From Candidatus Nanopelagicales bacterium (GTDB taxonomy: Bacteria; Actinomycetota; Actinomycetes; S36-B12; CAIYMF01): a stretch of DNA of 64,000 bases. The translations under genes and the position numbers were made by a program. This document shows positions 41,484-51,330 of the stretch, one piece after another (positions within the stretch are counted from its first letter, which is position 1; each line of letters opens with the position of its first letter). The stretch is taken from assembly GCA_017848795.1 (NCBI GenBank), contig JAFIHG010000001.1:1-64000 (forward strand), written 5' to 3'. The notes beneath the pieces were generated by a model that worked only from the letters and a program-made list of their open reading frames with translations, made no database searches and was not told where the DNA came from.

Positions 41484-42359
41484 GTGAGCCGCTGGCTCGT
41501 CACCGGGGCGGGGGGCATGCTCGCGGCCGACCTGGTGCCGGAGCTGACCGCGGCCGGGCACGAGGTTGTCGCCCTTGCACGGTCCGACCTCGACATCACC
41601 GACGCCGCCGCTGTGCATGCGGCCATCGGCGCCGCTGCGCCGGAGGTGGTCGTGAACACCGCCGCGTACACCCGGGTCGACGACGCGGAGAGCCACGAGG
41701 ACGCGGCCTTCGCGGTGAACGCCGTCGGCGCCGGGAACGTCGCGGCGGCCTGCGCTGCCGCTGCGTCCCGGCCGGTGCTCCTGCAGCTGTCGACGGACTA
41801 CGTGTTCGCCGGTGACGCGCGCGCGCCGTACGCCGAGGATGCGCCGGCCGCGCCGCGTACGGCGTACGGGCGCACCAAGCTCGCCGGGGAGCAGCGCGTG
41901 CGCGCCGCCCTGCCCGAGCGTGGGTACGTGGTGCGTACCGCCTGGCTGTACGGAGCGCACGGGCCGAACTTCGTGGCGGCGATGCTGCAACTGGAACGCG
42001 AGCGGGAGACGGTGGACGTCGTCGCCGACCAGCACGGCCAGCCCACCTCGACGCTCGACCTGGCGCGCCGGCTGCGCGAGCTCGGCGAGCGCGCCCGCGA
42101 TGGCATCGCCCCACCCGGGACCTACCACGCGACGAACGCGGGGACGGCGACGTGGTTCGACCTCGCGCAGGAGGTGTTCCACCTCACCGGCGCCGACCCG
42201 AACCGCGTCCGTCCCACGACGACCGACCGTTTCCCGCGCCCCGCGCCGCGTCCGGCCTGGAGCGTGCTGGGTCACGACCGGTGGTCCGCGGCCGGCTTCC
42301 CGCCGCTGCGCTCCTGGCGATCGGCCCTCACTGCCGCACTCCCCCGACTACTCGGATGA
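41484..42359 (+). CDS. rmlD: dTDP-4-dehydrorhamnose reductase
   Basis: 291 residues from GTG 41484, 13 bases after rmlB. SDR features: VTGAGGMLAADLVPEL, VVNTAAYTRVDDAE, LSTDYVFAGD, YGRTKLAGEQ (YxxxK) and RTAWLYGAHG. It reduces dTDP-4-keto-L-rhamnose to dTDP-L-rhamnose. Its last 12 bases overlap the tail of the convergent methyltransferase gene. Confidence 0.9.
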   Translation: MSRWLVTGAGGMLAADLVPELTAAGHEVVALARSDLDITDAAAVHAAIGAAAPEVVVNTAAYTRVDDAESHEDAAFAVNAVGAGNVAAACAAAASRPVLLQLSTDYVFAGDARAPYAEDAPAAPRTAYGRTKLAGEQRVRAALPERGYVVRTAWLYGAHGPNFVAAMLQLERERETVDVVADQHGQPTSTLDLARRLRELGERARDGIAPPGTYHATNAGTATWFDLAQEVFHLTGADPNRVRPTTTDRFPRPAPRPAWSVLGHDRWSAAGFPPLRSWRSALTAALPRLLG

Positions 42360-43349
42360 GGAGCAGAACTCCAGTATCGCCAAACCCTTTTCCGCAGCCG
42401 GACGGTGCAGACGGGTCGCCCGCAGATCCTCGGCCCAGGATTCGGCGAGCCGACTCTCGGCGTCCCGGCCGGTGTCGTCGAGCACGACGATGGCCCGCTC
42501 GGCGAGCCGCGGGGTGAGGAACTCCCGCACGGGTGCGCGGGCGTCGCGCTCGAGGTGGCCGGGCGGGCCGTCGACGAACGCCAGCTCCACCCCGTGCAGG
42601 TCCGCGAGCACCGCGGGGTCGTACCAGCGGTGCTCCGGTCCGCCGGCGACCGGCACCAGCGGTGCCAGCCGCAGCTCCACGAGGTCGGTGAGACCGTGAC
42701 GGTCCACCAGCTCCTGGGTGCGGGCCGCGAACTGCGGGTCGTGCTCGACGCCGACCACCCGGGTGTCGGAGCCGATGAGCCGCACGGTCGACGCGGCGAT
42801 CACCGTGCTGAGCCCCGCGCCGAAGTCCACGTACAGCGCCGGTCGGCGCTCGCGGATCAGCGCGACGAGCTCCAGCAGCGCGTCCGGGCTGGCGGGGTAG
42901 CCACGGCTGCGCGGGAGCGCCTCGCGGACCCCTGCCAGGTCCAACAACTGCACGAACGCCGCCAGCTGGGCGGCGTCCTCCGCTGACGCCCGCCGGACGC
43001 GCTGTGCCGCAGCATCCGTCGCGGTCCGCAGCCGCCGGTAGCGGACGTCGTTCGCGGCGTCCGCCGCGCGGAGCTTGGTGCGCGAGGTACGGGCCAGCCG
43101 CCGCGCGAGCTGCCGCGACCGGCGCGCGTCCTTGCGCACCCGGCGCAGCTCCCGACGAAGCGCGCCGCGGATGCTCCGCCGCAACGTCATCAGCGCGAAC
43201 AGCACCGCCGCGGCCGATGCCGCCCCGACGAGGATGGCCGGTACGAGCCACGGCCACCCGAGCAGGACGCCGGCGGCGAGCAGGAAACCGGCTGCGGCAG
43301 CGCAGCTCGCGGCGAGCAGCTCGCCCCGGTCCGGAAGCCGACGGCTCAT
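42348..43349 (-). CDS. Membrane-anchored class I SAM-dependent methyltransferase-like protein
   Basis: 333 residues from ATG 43349. Two N-terminal membrane helices (LLAASCAAAAGFLLAAGVLLG, WLVPAILVGAASAAAVLFALM) precede a long basic coiled region (~60-130, rich in RR and KDARRSRQLARRLA). The Rossmann domain starts with LYVDFGAGLSTVIAAST and continues VVGVEHDPQFAARTQEL and VELAFVDGPPGHLERDARAPV, a pattern close to class I methyltransferases found in glycan clusters. It may methylate a sugar of the envelope polymer. Overlaps the upstream glycosyltransferase by ATGA. Confidence 0.75.
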   Translation of the reverse strand: MSRRLPDRGELLAASCAAAAGFLLAAGVLLGWPWLVPAILVGAASAAAVLFALMTLRRSIRGALRRELRRVRKDARRSRQLARRLARTSRTKLRAADAANDVRYRRLRTATDAAAQRVRRASAEDAAQLAAFVQLLDLAGVREALPRSRGYPASPDALLELVALIRERRPALYVDFGAGLSTVIAASTVRLIGSDTRVVGVEHDPQFAARTQELVDRHGLTDLVELRLAPLVPVAGGPEHRWYDPAVLADLHGVELAFVDGPPGHLERDARAPVREFLTPRLAERAIVVLDDTGRDAESRLAESWAEDLRATRLHRPAAEKGLAILEFCSSSE

Positions 43350-45112
43350 GGAACCGTCACCGGCGTCGCGTCTTGGTCGGCGGTCCCGAACTCGGCGTGG
43401 CGCACCACTCCCGGCCACTGCCGGGCGGTTCGCGCGAGGAAGTGCGCGGTCCCCGGGTCCCAGGTGTGCTGGCCGGAATGGCGCACGTAGACGTAGCCGA
43501 GCGGATGGGTCGCGTACACAAGTCCCCCGGCCCCCAGCACCCGGTCGAGCAGCGCGCGGTCGACGGCGCTCGGCACGGGACGCCATCCACCGACCGACTC
43601 GAGGTCCGCTCTGCTCAGCATGATGGTTCCCCCGCCTACGAACTTTCCGAAGCGCTCGACCGGATACTGAGGGCGGCGCACTGTCACGTCGAGGGCGTCC
43701 AGGTAGACGTACTCCGGCGGCTTGCCGACGACCTCGGCGCCCGAGTACTCCCGAGCGACGACGAGATCCCGGATGTGCTCCGGGCCGTAGAAGTCGTCAT
43801 CGTCCACCTTCGTCAGCAGGGTTCCGTCGGCGCGCGCCGACACTATCGAAAGGGCCTCACCGAACGGCCGCTCGTAGGGGACCTCCACGACGACGACGTC
43901 GCGCTGCGGTACGAGGTCGCGGACGCAGCGGTCCACCAGCGCACGGTCGAAGCCGTCGCCGTGCAGCCCGAGGACCAGCTGCAGGCTCGGGTAGCGCATC
44001 CCCGCCAGCTGGGACAGCGCGTGCCGGAGCCGCTCGGGCCGCTTGGTCACCAGCAGGGCGCTCACCGCAGGCACCGCGCTCCCCGACGCGCGCCGCAGCA
44101 CCGCGTCGGGCCCGTAGTGCCAGTGCGCGGCCCGCCGCTGCCGCACGCTCGCCGCAGTCACAGCGAGCAGGTCGTCGGCCGGCACGGGCGTCGCCCATGC
44201 GGCTCCCAGCTCCGCGACCAGCTCAGCGGCATGCGAGAGCTGCGGGGCGTACACGGCGGCGCCGCCGGCGCTGAGCTGCACGAGCGCCCGCAGCACGGCG
44301 GGGTCAGCGGGTACGCCGCTGGCATCGACGCGGTCGACCCCGCGGAGCCGTTCAGCGTCGCCCGCAGACACCCCGCGGTCGAGCCGCACCCGCACGGGAT
44401 CGGCCGGTGGATCGCCGAAGACGGTGAGCGAGAGGATGTCCGGGGCCTCCTGCTCCGCCCTCGCAGCCGACCCGTGCGCGCGGTGATCGCGTCCCATCGG
44501 ATGGTGCGCGGCAGGGTCGATCACGCTCCAGGTGCCGAGCACCTCTGCAAGCAGGTCTACTCCCAGCTGGAGTTCCGCCTGGCGTGCGGCGACTTCCTTC
44601 GTGCCGGCGGGATCGGCGGGCAGTGCAAGCTCGGTGATCCGGCTGAGCAGCGGCCGCGCCTCGCCAGGGGGCGGCCAGCCGAGGCCCACCTCGGGAGACC
44701 CCGGACCGCTCGCCCGGACACGCTGCAGCTCGCGGAGCAGCCGGTGCAGCAGGCCACCCACGTCGACCGCCGCCGGGAAGGTCAGGTCGAACTCGCAGCC
44801 GGCGCCCTGCCCGTCGAAGCGGACGGCGCCCCCGGCCGCCCCGGCCAGACGCGGCACCGCCGGCAGCCACGTCCGGTACGGGGTGCGCCACCGCGCGAGA
44901 TGCAGGGTGACGCGCCGGGCACGGGCCCGGCCGGCGAGCAGGAGTACGGCCGCCCCCAGATCGGCGACGTCCGCCACCTGCAACCGCAGGTGCTCGTGCT
45001 CCCCCTCGGGGCAAGCGGTCCGCAGCGTCCCGTCCTCGAGGACCACCTCGACCGGTCCCGGCGCGGGCACCGCCTCCGTCGGCCCGGAGCGGCTCGTCCA
45101 TGGCCAGGGCAC
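43346..45112 (-). CDS. Glycosyltransferase with C-terminal GT2 domain
   Basis: 588 residues if it starts at GTG 45112, with AGGAG about 11 bases upstream. The C-terminal ~250 residues are a GT-A domain: VSALLVTKRPERLRHALSQLAGM, LVLGLHGDGFDRALVD, TLLTKVDDDDFYGPEHIRDLVV (metal-binding acidic cluster) and GGGTIMLSRADLESVGGWRPVPSAVDRALLDRV. The N-terminal ~330 residues are alanine/proline/arginine-rich without a family I recognise. Divergent from the next GT gene with only 28 bases between starts. Confidence 0.75.
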   Translation of the reverse strand: MPWPWTSRSGPTEAVPAPGPVEVVLEDGTLRTACPEGEHEHLRLQVADVADLGAAVLLLAGRARARRVTLHLARWRTPYRTWLPAVPRLAGAAGGAVRFDGQGAGCEFDLTFPAAVDVGGLLHRLLRELQRVRASGPGSPEVGLGWPPPGEARPLLSRITELALPADPAGTKEVAARQAELQLGVDLLAEVLGTWSVIDPAAHHPMGRDHRAHGSAARAEQEAPDILSLTVFGDPPADPVRVRLDRGVSAGDAERLRGVDRVDASGVPADPAVLRALVQLSAGGAAVYAPQLSHAAELVAELGAAWATPVPADDLLAVTAASVRQRRAAHWHYGPDAVLRRASGSAVPAVSALLVTKRPERLRHALSQLAGMRYPSLQLVLGLHGDGFDRALVDRCVRDLVPQRDVVVVEVPYERPFGEALSIVSARADGTLLTKVDDDDFYGPEHIRDLVVAREYSGAEVVGKPPEYVYLDALDVTVRRPQYPVERFGKFVGGGTIMLSRADLESVGGWRPVPSAVDRALLDRVLGAGGLVYATHPLGYVYVRHSGQHTWDPGTAHFLARTARQWPGVVRHAEFGTADQDATPVTVP

Positions 45113-45127
45113 GGGCAGGCACTCTCC

Positions 45128-45133
45128 TACAAT
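45128..45133 (+). promoter_or_regulatory. -10 box (TACAAT) of a leaderless promoter between divergent GT genes
   Basis: TACAAT ends 7 bases before GTG 45141. The 28-base divergent gap also holds the leftward gene's AGGAG on the other strand, so the two transcription units share a very compact control region. Confidence 0.55.
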
Positions 45134-45140
45134 CGCGGGC

Positions 45141-46727
45141 GTGCAGCGGGTCCAGGCTAGCGGCGCGGCAGCGCCGCCCCTCGTACCGCCGTCGACCGCC
45201 GCGACAGCGCCCGGGACCCCGGCTGTCGTACGCCGCAACCGTTGGCGGGCGGTCGAGCCCGCCACGCCCTTCACCCCGCTGTTGTCGACGAGTGTGATCG
45301 TCCCTGCATACGACTGCGCCCGTACTCTGCCGTTCACGTTGGCAGCGCTCGCCTACCAGGACTATCCCGCGCACCTGCTCGAGGTCGTCGTCGTCGACGA
45401 CGGTTCGACACCGCCGCTGTCGCTGCCCGAACTGCGTCCGGAGCGCACCCGCATCCTGCGCGTGAGCCCTCCGCAGTGGGGCCGCGCGGCCGCCTGCCAG
45501 GCGGGAGCGCTCGCGTCCGACGGCGAGGTGCTGCTCTTCCTCGACGCCGACATGCTGCCGCACGCGTCGCACATCACCGCGCAGCTGCGCTGGCACCACG
45601 CGCTGTCCGATGCGGTCACGCTGGGCCGCAAGACGTTCGTCCCCTCCTGGGAACAGCTCCCCTTCGCGCGCGCCGTCGAGCTGGCGAAGCAGGCCCGGCT
45701 TTCGGAGGCGTACAGCGAGTCGGACACCGCCCCGCACTGGGTGGACGACATCACGGCTGCCACCGACCAGCTGCACCGCGCGGACGACACGGCGTTCCGC
45801 GTCTTCACCGGTTCGACCGGAGCGATGCGGCGATCGCTGTACGACGCTGCGGGCGGGATGGACGTGGTGCTGCGCCTCGGCGAGGACACCGAGCTCGGCT
45901 ACCGGCTGGCGCAGCAGGGCGCGGTGTTCATCCCGGTGGCCGATTCGCGCAGCTGGCATCTGGGACCGCCGACCGTGCTCGTGAAGGGAGCGGAGTCGCG
46001 TCGGTGGAACCGGCCGTTCCTCGCCAACCGGATGGCGCTACCGCGCTGGCTGCGCGAGGGCAGCGCCCGGGTCTGGGAGGTTCCGCTCGTACGCGCGGTG
46101 GTGCAGGCGGACGTGCACGACTACGAGACGACGGCCTGTTGCGTCGACCGGCTGCTCGCGGGCGCCGAGCAGGACCTGCAGATCGACCTGGTGGCGGACT
46201 GGGACCGGCTGCACGCGGAACGACGCAGCGTGCTGACCGACACGCGCAGCGACCAGTACCTGCTGCACGAGCGCTACCGCTGCGAACCTCGCGTGCGGCT
46301 CGTGCGGGAGGCGCCCTCCGACGTGTTCCCCTCGCCGTTCCGCCTGGATCTCCCCGTCACCGCGGGCGTCGGCCGGCTGACGGTGACGCGGCTGTTGCGG
46401 GCGGCGCAACGCCGGCGGCTCGGTCTGGTGGGCGCGCTCGTCCCCGGCCACGGTCCCGACGAGGCGGTGCGGCTGGTACGGACGGCGGCCTGGCACCGGG
46501 CGCGGCGGCACTTCGGCCGGGCCGGTGACCGGGAGCTCGGTGAAGTATGGGGGCTGCGCTGGCTGGACGGCGCCGAGCTGGGGATCGTCGACCTGCACGA
46601 CGCCCGGCAGGTCGCGGCGCAGGTCCCCTGGATCGGCAACGTCGTCCCGCTGCGCCGCCGCGTCCGCAAGCAGTCCGACCAGATCCGGGTGCTGAAGAAC
46701 CGGATCGCGCACGACGGGAATGGATAG
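45141..46727 (+). CDS. GT2 family glycosyltransferase
   Basis: 528 residues from GTG 45141. After an Ala/Pro-rich lead, the GT-A domain reads [45 protein letters not shown], then [20 protein letters not shown] and [15 protein letters not shown], similar to processive or galactofuranosyl-type transferases. The last ~200 residues are a helical extension ending with basic residues. It is followed by rmlA with overlapping ends, placing it in the rhamnose/envelope glycan pathway. Confidence 0.82.
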   Translation: MQRVQASGAAAPPLVPPSTAATAPGTPAVVRRNRWRAVEPATPFTPLLSTSVIVPAYDCARTLPFTLAALAYQDYPAHLLEVVVVDDGSTPPLSLPELRPERTRILRVSPPQWGRAAACQAGALASDGEVLLFLDADMLPHASHITAQLRWHHALSDAVTLGRKTFVPSWEQLPFARAVELAKQARLSEAYSESDTAPHWVDDITAATDQLHRADDTAFRVFTGSTGAMRRSLYDAAGGMDVVLRLGEDTELGYRLAQQGAVFIPVADSRSWHLGPPTVLVKGAESRRWNRPFLANRMALPRWLREGSARVWEVPLVRAVVQADVHDYETTACCVDRLLAGAEQDLQIDLVADWDRLHAERRSVLTDTRSDQYLLHERYRCEPRVRLVREAPSDVFPSPFRLDLPVTAGVGRLTVTRLLRAAQRRRLGLVGALVPGHGPDEAVRLVRTAAWHRARRHFGRAGDRELGEVWGLRWLDGAELGIVDLHDARQVAAQVPWIGNVVPLRRRVRKQSDQIRVLKNRIAHDGNG

Positions 46728-46731
46728 CGCA

Positions 46732-47631
46732 ATGCGCGGAATCATCCTGGCCGGCGGCTCCGGCACCCGGCTGCACCCGCTCACCACGGTCGTGAGCAAG
46801 CAGCTGCTGCCGGTGTACGACAAGCCGATGATCTACTACCCGCTCTCGACGCTGCTGATGGCGGGCATCCGCGAGATCCTCGTCATCACGACCCCGCAGG
46901 ACGCGCCGCTGTTCCAGGCGCTGCTCGGGGACGGGTCCCGCCTCGGCATCGACCTGCAGTACGCGGTGCAACCGGCGCCCGAGGGCCTTGCCCAGGCGTT
47001 CCTGATCGGTGCGCAGTTCATCGGCGACCAGCCCGTCGGCCTCGTGCTGGGGGACAACATCTTCTACGGCGCGGGCCTGGGCACGTCGTTGTCCCGGATG
47101 CACGACATCGCCGGCGGGGAGATCTTCGCCTACCACGTCAGCAACCCGCGCGACTACGGCGTCGTCGAGTTCGACGCGGACGGCACCGCGATCTCGATCG
47201 AGGAGAAACCGGTCCGCCCACGAAGCAACTTCGCCGTACCCGGGCTGTACTTCTACGACTCCGACGTGGTCGCGATCGCCCGGGAGGTCCGGCCCAGCGC
47301 GCGCGGCGAGCTCGAGATCACCTCGGTCAACGAGGCGTACCTGCGACGCGGCACGCTGTCGGTCACGGTGCTCGACCGGGGCACCGCCTGGCTCGACACC
47401 GGGACGATGGACTCCCTGATGGCCGCTGGGGAGTTCGTGCAGGTCGTCGAGCGCCGGCAGGGGCTGAAGATCGGGTGCATCGAGGAGGTGGCCTGGCGCC
47501 AGGGTTTCATCGACGACGCGCAGCTCGCCGAGATCGCGGCCCCCTTGTGCAAGAGCGGGTACGGCGACTACCTGCTCGGCCTGCTGGCATACCACGCGAC
47601 CAGGTCGCCGTCGGCTGCGGCTTCGGACTGA
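46732..47631 (+). CDS. rmlA: Glucose-1-phosphate thymidylyltransferase
   Basis: 299 residues from ATG 46732; an in-frame ATG at 46720 overlaps the previous stop. Nucleotidyltransferase signature [17 protein letters not shown], then [39 protein letters not shown] and [10 protein letters not shown], all diagnostic of RmlA. It makes dTDP-glucose from glucose 1-phosphate and dTTP. It completes the rml set, about 4 kb from rmlCBD. Confidence 0.93.
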   Translation: MRGIILAGGSGTRLHPLTTVVSKQLLPVYDKPMIYYPLSTLLMAGIREILVITTPQDAPLFQALLGDGSRLGIDLQYAVQPAPEGLAQAFLIGAQFIGDQPVGLVLGDNIFYGAGLGTSLSRMHDIAGGEIFAYHVSNPRDYGVVEFDADGTAISIEEKPVRPRSNFAVPGLYFYDSDVVAIAREVRPSARGELEITSVNEAYLRRGTLSVTVLDRGTAWLDTGTMDSLMAAGEFVQVVERRQGLKIGCIEEVAWRQGFIDDAQLAEIAAPLCKSGYGDYLLGLLAYHATRSPSAAASD

Positions 47632-47635
47632 CCGT

Positions 47636-49597
47636 TTGGACGGCACCGGCACGACCCGCTCGCGCCACCCGTCGCTCGCTCCTGTCCGGGTACCGGCGTT
47701 CCTCACCCACCGGGCCGCACCGGCCGCTGCCGCGGCCCTCGTCTGGGTGGCCGGCATCGCCGTTTCTGGCGCGCTCCCCCGCGCGCTGCAGCTCGACCCG
47801 TTCACGGTGCGCGGCGCCGTCGTCCCTGCGGCTTTCGGTGTCGCTGCGGCAGCGTTGCTGCTCCTGCTCTGGCTGGCGCTACGGCTCGACGTACTCCTCG
47901 GGGTCGGTGCCGGGCTTGTGGCGACCACGCTCGGCTTGGCGCTGCAGCAAGGCCTGCTCGGCAGCCCGTTCGGTCCCGGTGGGATCCTCGGCGACGCCGG
48001 CCGGTTCAGCGCGTTGGCGACCCGCTACACGGTCACGACCAGCAGCGCCGACGCGATCATCCCGGGCGCTCCCTCGGAGTACCCACCGCTCGTCCCGTGG
48101 CTGGTCGGGCGGGCCGCCGTGCTGTTCGACCGGCCGGCCTGGACGCTGCTCGGCTGGACGGCGACGCTGCTCACCGGGCTGTCGGTCGTCGTCGCGTTCT
48201 GGCTCTGGAACCGGCTCGTCACCACACCGGTCGCGCTCGCGCTGGCGGCCTTGGCCCCGTACGTCTTCCCCAGCGCCGGCAAGTCCTTTCACCTGTTCGC
48301 GCTGATGGTTCTCGCGCCGTGGGTCATCACCTCCCTGTGCGGCCTTTCGCGACAACAGGGCGGGTTGCACTGGGCAGTCTCCGGCGCCCTGGGAGCGGTC
48401 CAGGTCCTCGTCTACCCCGGGTACCTGACGTTCGCCGCACTCGGCATCCTCGCCGTCGTCGCGCTCACCTGGTGGTGGCGGGCCGAGCGCACACGGTACG
48501 TGCTGCACCTGGCGGGCATCGCTGCCGTGGCGGCGGTGCTGTCCGCGTGGTACGTCGTGCCGTTCCTGCTGGGCAGGAGTCGCTTCTCCACCGGGTCGGT
48601 CTCTGACCGGTTCGAGTCCCTCACCATCGCGGCGGACCCCGGTCACCTGCCGCCCACCGTGCTCCCCGACAGCCCGCTGCTGCTCGTGCTCTGGGGCCTG
48701 GGCGCAGTGGGACTCGCCTGGTACACGCTCCGTGGACGCACCTGGGCCTGGGTGATCTCGGCGCTCGTTCTCGGTACGTATGCCTACCGGATCGTCCGTC
48801 TCGTCGTGTTCGTCGGGACCGGCAGCACCGGCTTCCTGCATTACGCGAACCGGCTGATCGACGTCCTGCTCACCGCCGCCGGCGTGCTGGTGGCCGCCAC
48901 TGCGCTACGGGCGCTGCCTCGGGTGCTGCGCGTGCGATCCGTACCGCGAGCGGTGCCCGTCGTGCTCGCCCTGGCCGTCACCATGTTGGGGACGCTCGGC
49001 TACCTCAGCGTCAACCGGCAGCCCGGACCGGGCGGCGACCCACCCGGATCAGAGGAGCTGCTGCGCGCCCAGCTGCAGCGAGGCCCGGACTGCAGGCTCC
49101 CCCGCTTCAGCCCGGGCAGCTTCGACGGCGCCCCTTCGCCGCCCTGTTTCCCAGCCGCGCAAGTACGCCGCGTGGTGCAGGAACGGCTGGGAACCGGAGC
49201 TCTTCCGGTAGCCCTCTCCTACAGCGAGGAGCTCTGGGCCTACTACCCGTGGTACGGGTTCATGTCCAACGGCCGGATGGGCGCTGGGCTCTACCAGAAC
49301 TGGGACGCCCGCCTACCGGTGCTGCAGCGACTCGCCGGCATCGCCGAGCCCGGTGCGCTCGCCACGGCGATGACCGACACCGGCTTCGGCCCGTTGGACG
49401 TGCTCGTGCTGCGCCGCCCGGAGAGCACCGGCAGTGACCAGCTGCTCTGGTCCGGCTCGACTCCGGAACGGGTCACCGTCGCCTTCCGGCGAGCGCAGTT
49501 CGCGGGACCCCAGTTCGCCGTCGTCGACCTGCCCGAACGTACGACCGTCGTGATCCGCCTCGATGCCACCGTCGAGCACGCGCCCTACCCGGCCTGA
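47636..49597 (+). CDS. Polytopic membrane glycosyltransferase, AftA-like (GT-C)
   Basis: 653 residues, beginning at a TTG 5 bases after rmlA (other starts possible). About 10-12 membrane helices (AAAAALVWVAGIAVSGAL, AAFGVAAAALLLLLWLALRLDVLLGVGAGLV in part, FAALGILAVVALTWWW, LLTAAGVLVAATALRAL, VPVVLALAVTMLGTLG). The first extracytoplasmic loop has GDAGRFSALATRYT and SEYPPLVPWLVGR, resembling the acidic and YPPL motifs of arabinofuranosyltransferase AftA and other GT-C enzymes using polyprenyl-phospho-sugars. The C-terminal ~170 residues are extracytoplasmic. Assignment to AftA is by pattern only. Confidence 0.65.
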   Translation: MDGTGTTRSRHPSLAPVRVPAFLTHRAAPAAAAALVWVAGIAVSGALPRALQLDPFTVRGAVVPAAFGVAAAALLLLLWLALRLDVLLGVGAGLVATTLGLALQQGLLGSPFGPGGILGDAGRFSALATRYTVTTSSADAIIPGAPSEYPPLVPWLVGRAAVLFDRPAWTLLGWTATLLTGLSVVVAFWLWNRLVTTPVALALAALAPYVFPSAGKSFHLFALMVLAPWVITSLCGLSRQQGGLHWAVSGALGAVQVLVYPGYLTFAALGILAVVALTWWWRAERTRYVLHLAGIAAVAAVLSAWYVVPFLLGRSRFSTGSVSDRFESLTIAADPGHLPPTVLPDSPLLLVLWGLGAVGLAWYTLRGRTWAWVISALVLGTYAYRIVRLVVFVGTGSTGFLHYANRLIDVLLTAAGVLVAATALRALPRVLRVRSVPRAVPVVLALAVTMLGTLGYLSVNRQPGPGGDPPGSEELLRAQLQRGPDCRLPRFSPGSFDGAPSPPCFPAAQVRRVVQERLGTGALPVALSYSEELWAYYPWYGFMSNGRMGAGLYQNWDARLPVLQRLAGIAEPGALATAMTDTGFGPLDVLVLRRPESTGSDQLLWSGSTPERVTVAFRRAQFAGPQFAVVDLPERTTVVIRLDATVEHAPYPA

Positions 49598-50154
49598 CAT
49601 CGGCCGCCCACCGTCAGTGCCGCGGCCGCGACCACCCGTCGGTCGAGCACAGCCGCGTGCTCTCGCCCGAAACGACGACCGCAACCACACACTGGTCGAG
49701 CGCAGTCGAGACAACGAGAACCACCCTGCCGCCACAGAAAACAACGGCCGCAACCACACGCTGGTCGAGCGCAGTCGAGGCCATGCGCGCCATAAGGTCT
49801 CGACTACGCTCGACCGACGACTGGTTGCGTCCGGTCTTTCGGAGCAGCACCCCGAACCCTTCGGGCCGCCCTGGGCAGTGGAAAATCCGGCTGCGGTCGC
49901 GGACACCCCACGGTACGGCCCGGCCATTTTCGACTCAGACCACGAGAACCACGCTGCCGCCACAGAAAACAACGGCCGCAATCACACGCTGGTCGAGCGC
50001 AGTCGAGGCCATGCGCGCCATGTGGTCTCGACTGCGCTCGACCACCGGGTACTCACCCGGACTTTCACGCGTCGACGGGCGCGCCACCAGACCCCGACGT
50101 GGTCTCGACTGCGCTCGACCGGCGAGTGGGTGGCGCTCGACCGGCGGGCTCGCG
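49598..50154. repeat. Repeat-rich convergent intergenic region with two 100-bp direct repeats
   Basis: No gene. Two nearly identical 100-base units lie at 49716-49815 and 49944-50043, and a related partial unit around 49671-49723. Inside and around them the 17-base element GGTCGAGCGCAGTCGAG and its reverse complement occur several times (for example 49764, 49799, 49991, 50027, 50104), able to fold into hairpins. The region separates the ends of convergent genes, so it may terminate both transcripts. Such GGTCGAG..CTCGACC elements are dispersed in some actinobacterial genomes. Confidence 0.8.
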
Positions 50155-51330
50155 TCACTCCTCGCCGATGTGCGCCAGACTCATCGTGAAACTCACCATG
50201 ATGAGCTGGACCCCGGTGACCAGCAGCACCATTCCGAAGATGGGCACCCGGATCCGGGACACGACGTCGAGCTGGCCGAAGCCGGCCCAGCCCCACGACA
50301 CCACTGCCGCGACGAAGAAGCCGATCCCGGCGAGCACGAGCAGCCCGCCCGTCAGCACGCCGTGCTCGAGCGTGATGCGCGCGAGCAACCGTTCCACATT
50401 GCGGCTGCTGGGTAACAGGCCGAGATGGGCGGCGTACGAACGCGACACGACCGCCAGACCCAGCGCCTGCACCCCGACGACGGTCATGGTGGCGAACGCC
50501 AGCAAACTCTGCACGTCCAGCCCGATCGCACCGAGCTGGCGGGGACCGAACGCCAGCCCCAGCATCCCGACCACGCCGACGAGCAGCAGCACCAGCGCCG
50601 GGTACAGGAACAACCACCGCGGGCTGAACGCGAGCAGGAAGCGCAGGTGGCGCCAACCGTCGCGCCAGGTGCGCAGGTGCGGGCTGCGGCTGCGCCCGTC
50701 CGGGCGTAGCGTCGTCGGGACCTCGGTGATCGTCCAGCCTGCGAGCGAGGAGCGTACGACGAGTTCGCTGGCGAACTCCATCCCGGTGGTGCGCAGCCCG
50801 AGTGCGAGCACTTTGTCGCGCCGGAACGCCCTCATGCCGCAATGGAAATCGCCTACCGGAATCTTGAAGAACAACCGACCGAGGTACGACAGCACCGGGT
50901 TGCCGAGGTAGCGGTGCAGGAACGGCATGGCCCCGGGTTCGATGCCGCCCCGAAAACGGTTGCCCATCACCAGGTCCGCGCCGCCGCGCAGCGCGACGAC
51001 GAACGGCTCGAGGTCCTCCAGCGCGTAGCTGTCGTCGGCGTCGGCCATCAGCACGTACCGGCCGCGCGCGGCCGCGATCCCGCCCTGCAGCGCGGCCCCG
51101 TACCCGCGCTCGGCGACGTCCACCACCCGGGCACCGGCCGCCACGGCGAGCTGCTGGGAGCCGTCGGTGCTGCCGTTGTCCGCGACGACCACCTCACCGG
51201 CGATCCCCAGCTGCTCCATCGCCGTAAGAGCCTTGGCCACGCAGGTCGCCAGCGTCTCGGCCTCATTCAGGCACGGCAGTACGACGCTCAGCTCGAGCCC
51301 GCCCTGTGCGCAGCGCTCCCCCGTACTCAT
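50155..51330 (-). CDS. GT2 glycosyltransferase, polyprenyl-phosphate sugar synthase-like, with membrane domain
   Basis: 391 residues from ATG 51330. The GT-A domain (LSVVLPCLNEAETLATCV, VVADNGSTDGSQQLA, RGYGAALQGGIAAARGRYVLMADADDSY, GAMPFLHRYLGNPVLSYLGRLFF, DFHCGMRAFRRD) is that of dolichyl-phosphate-mannose/DPMS-like enzymes. The C-terminal ~160 residues carry about four membrane helices. It likely charges a polyprenyl phosphate with a sugar for membrane GT-C enzymes such as the AftA-like protein nearby. Overlaps the upstream gene by ATGA. Confidence 0.85.
   Translation of the reverse strand: MSTGERCAQGGLELSVVLPCLNEAETLATCVAKALTAMEQLGIAGEVVVADNGSTDGSQQLAVAAGARVVDVAERGYGAALQGGIAAARGRYVLMADADDSYALEDLEPFVVALRGGADLVMGNRFRGGIEPGAMPFLHRYLGNPVLSYLGRLFFKIPVGDFHCGMRAFRRDKVLALGLRTTGMEFASELVVRSSLAGWTITEVPTTLRPDGRSRSPHLRTWRDGWRHLRFLLAFSPRWLFLYPALVLLLVGVVGMLGLAFGPRQLGAIGLDVQSLLAFATMTVVGVQALGLAVVSRSYAAHLGLLPSSRNVERLLARITLEHGVLTGGLLVLAGIGFFVAAVVSWGWAGFGQLDVVSRIRVPIFGMVLLVTGVQLIMVSFTMSLAHIGEE

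Noticed and set aside
49598-50154. CRISPR array
   Set aside because: The repeats are 100-base units and inverted 17-mers without regular 30-40-base spacers, and no cas genes are in the window.
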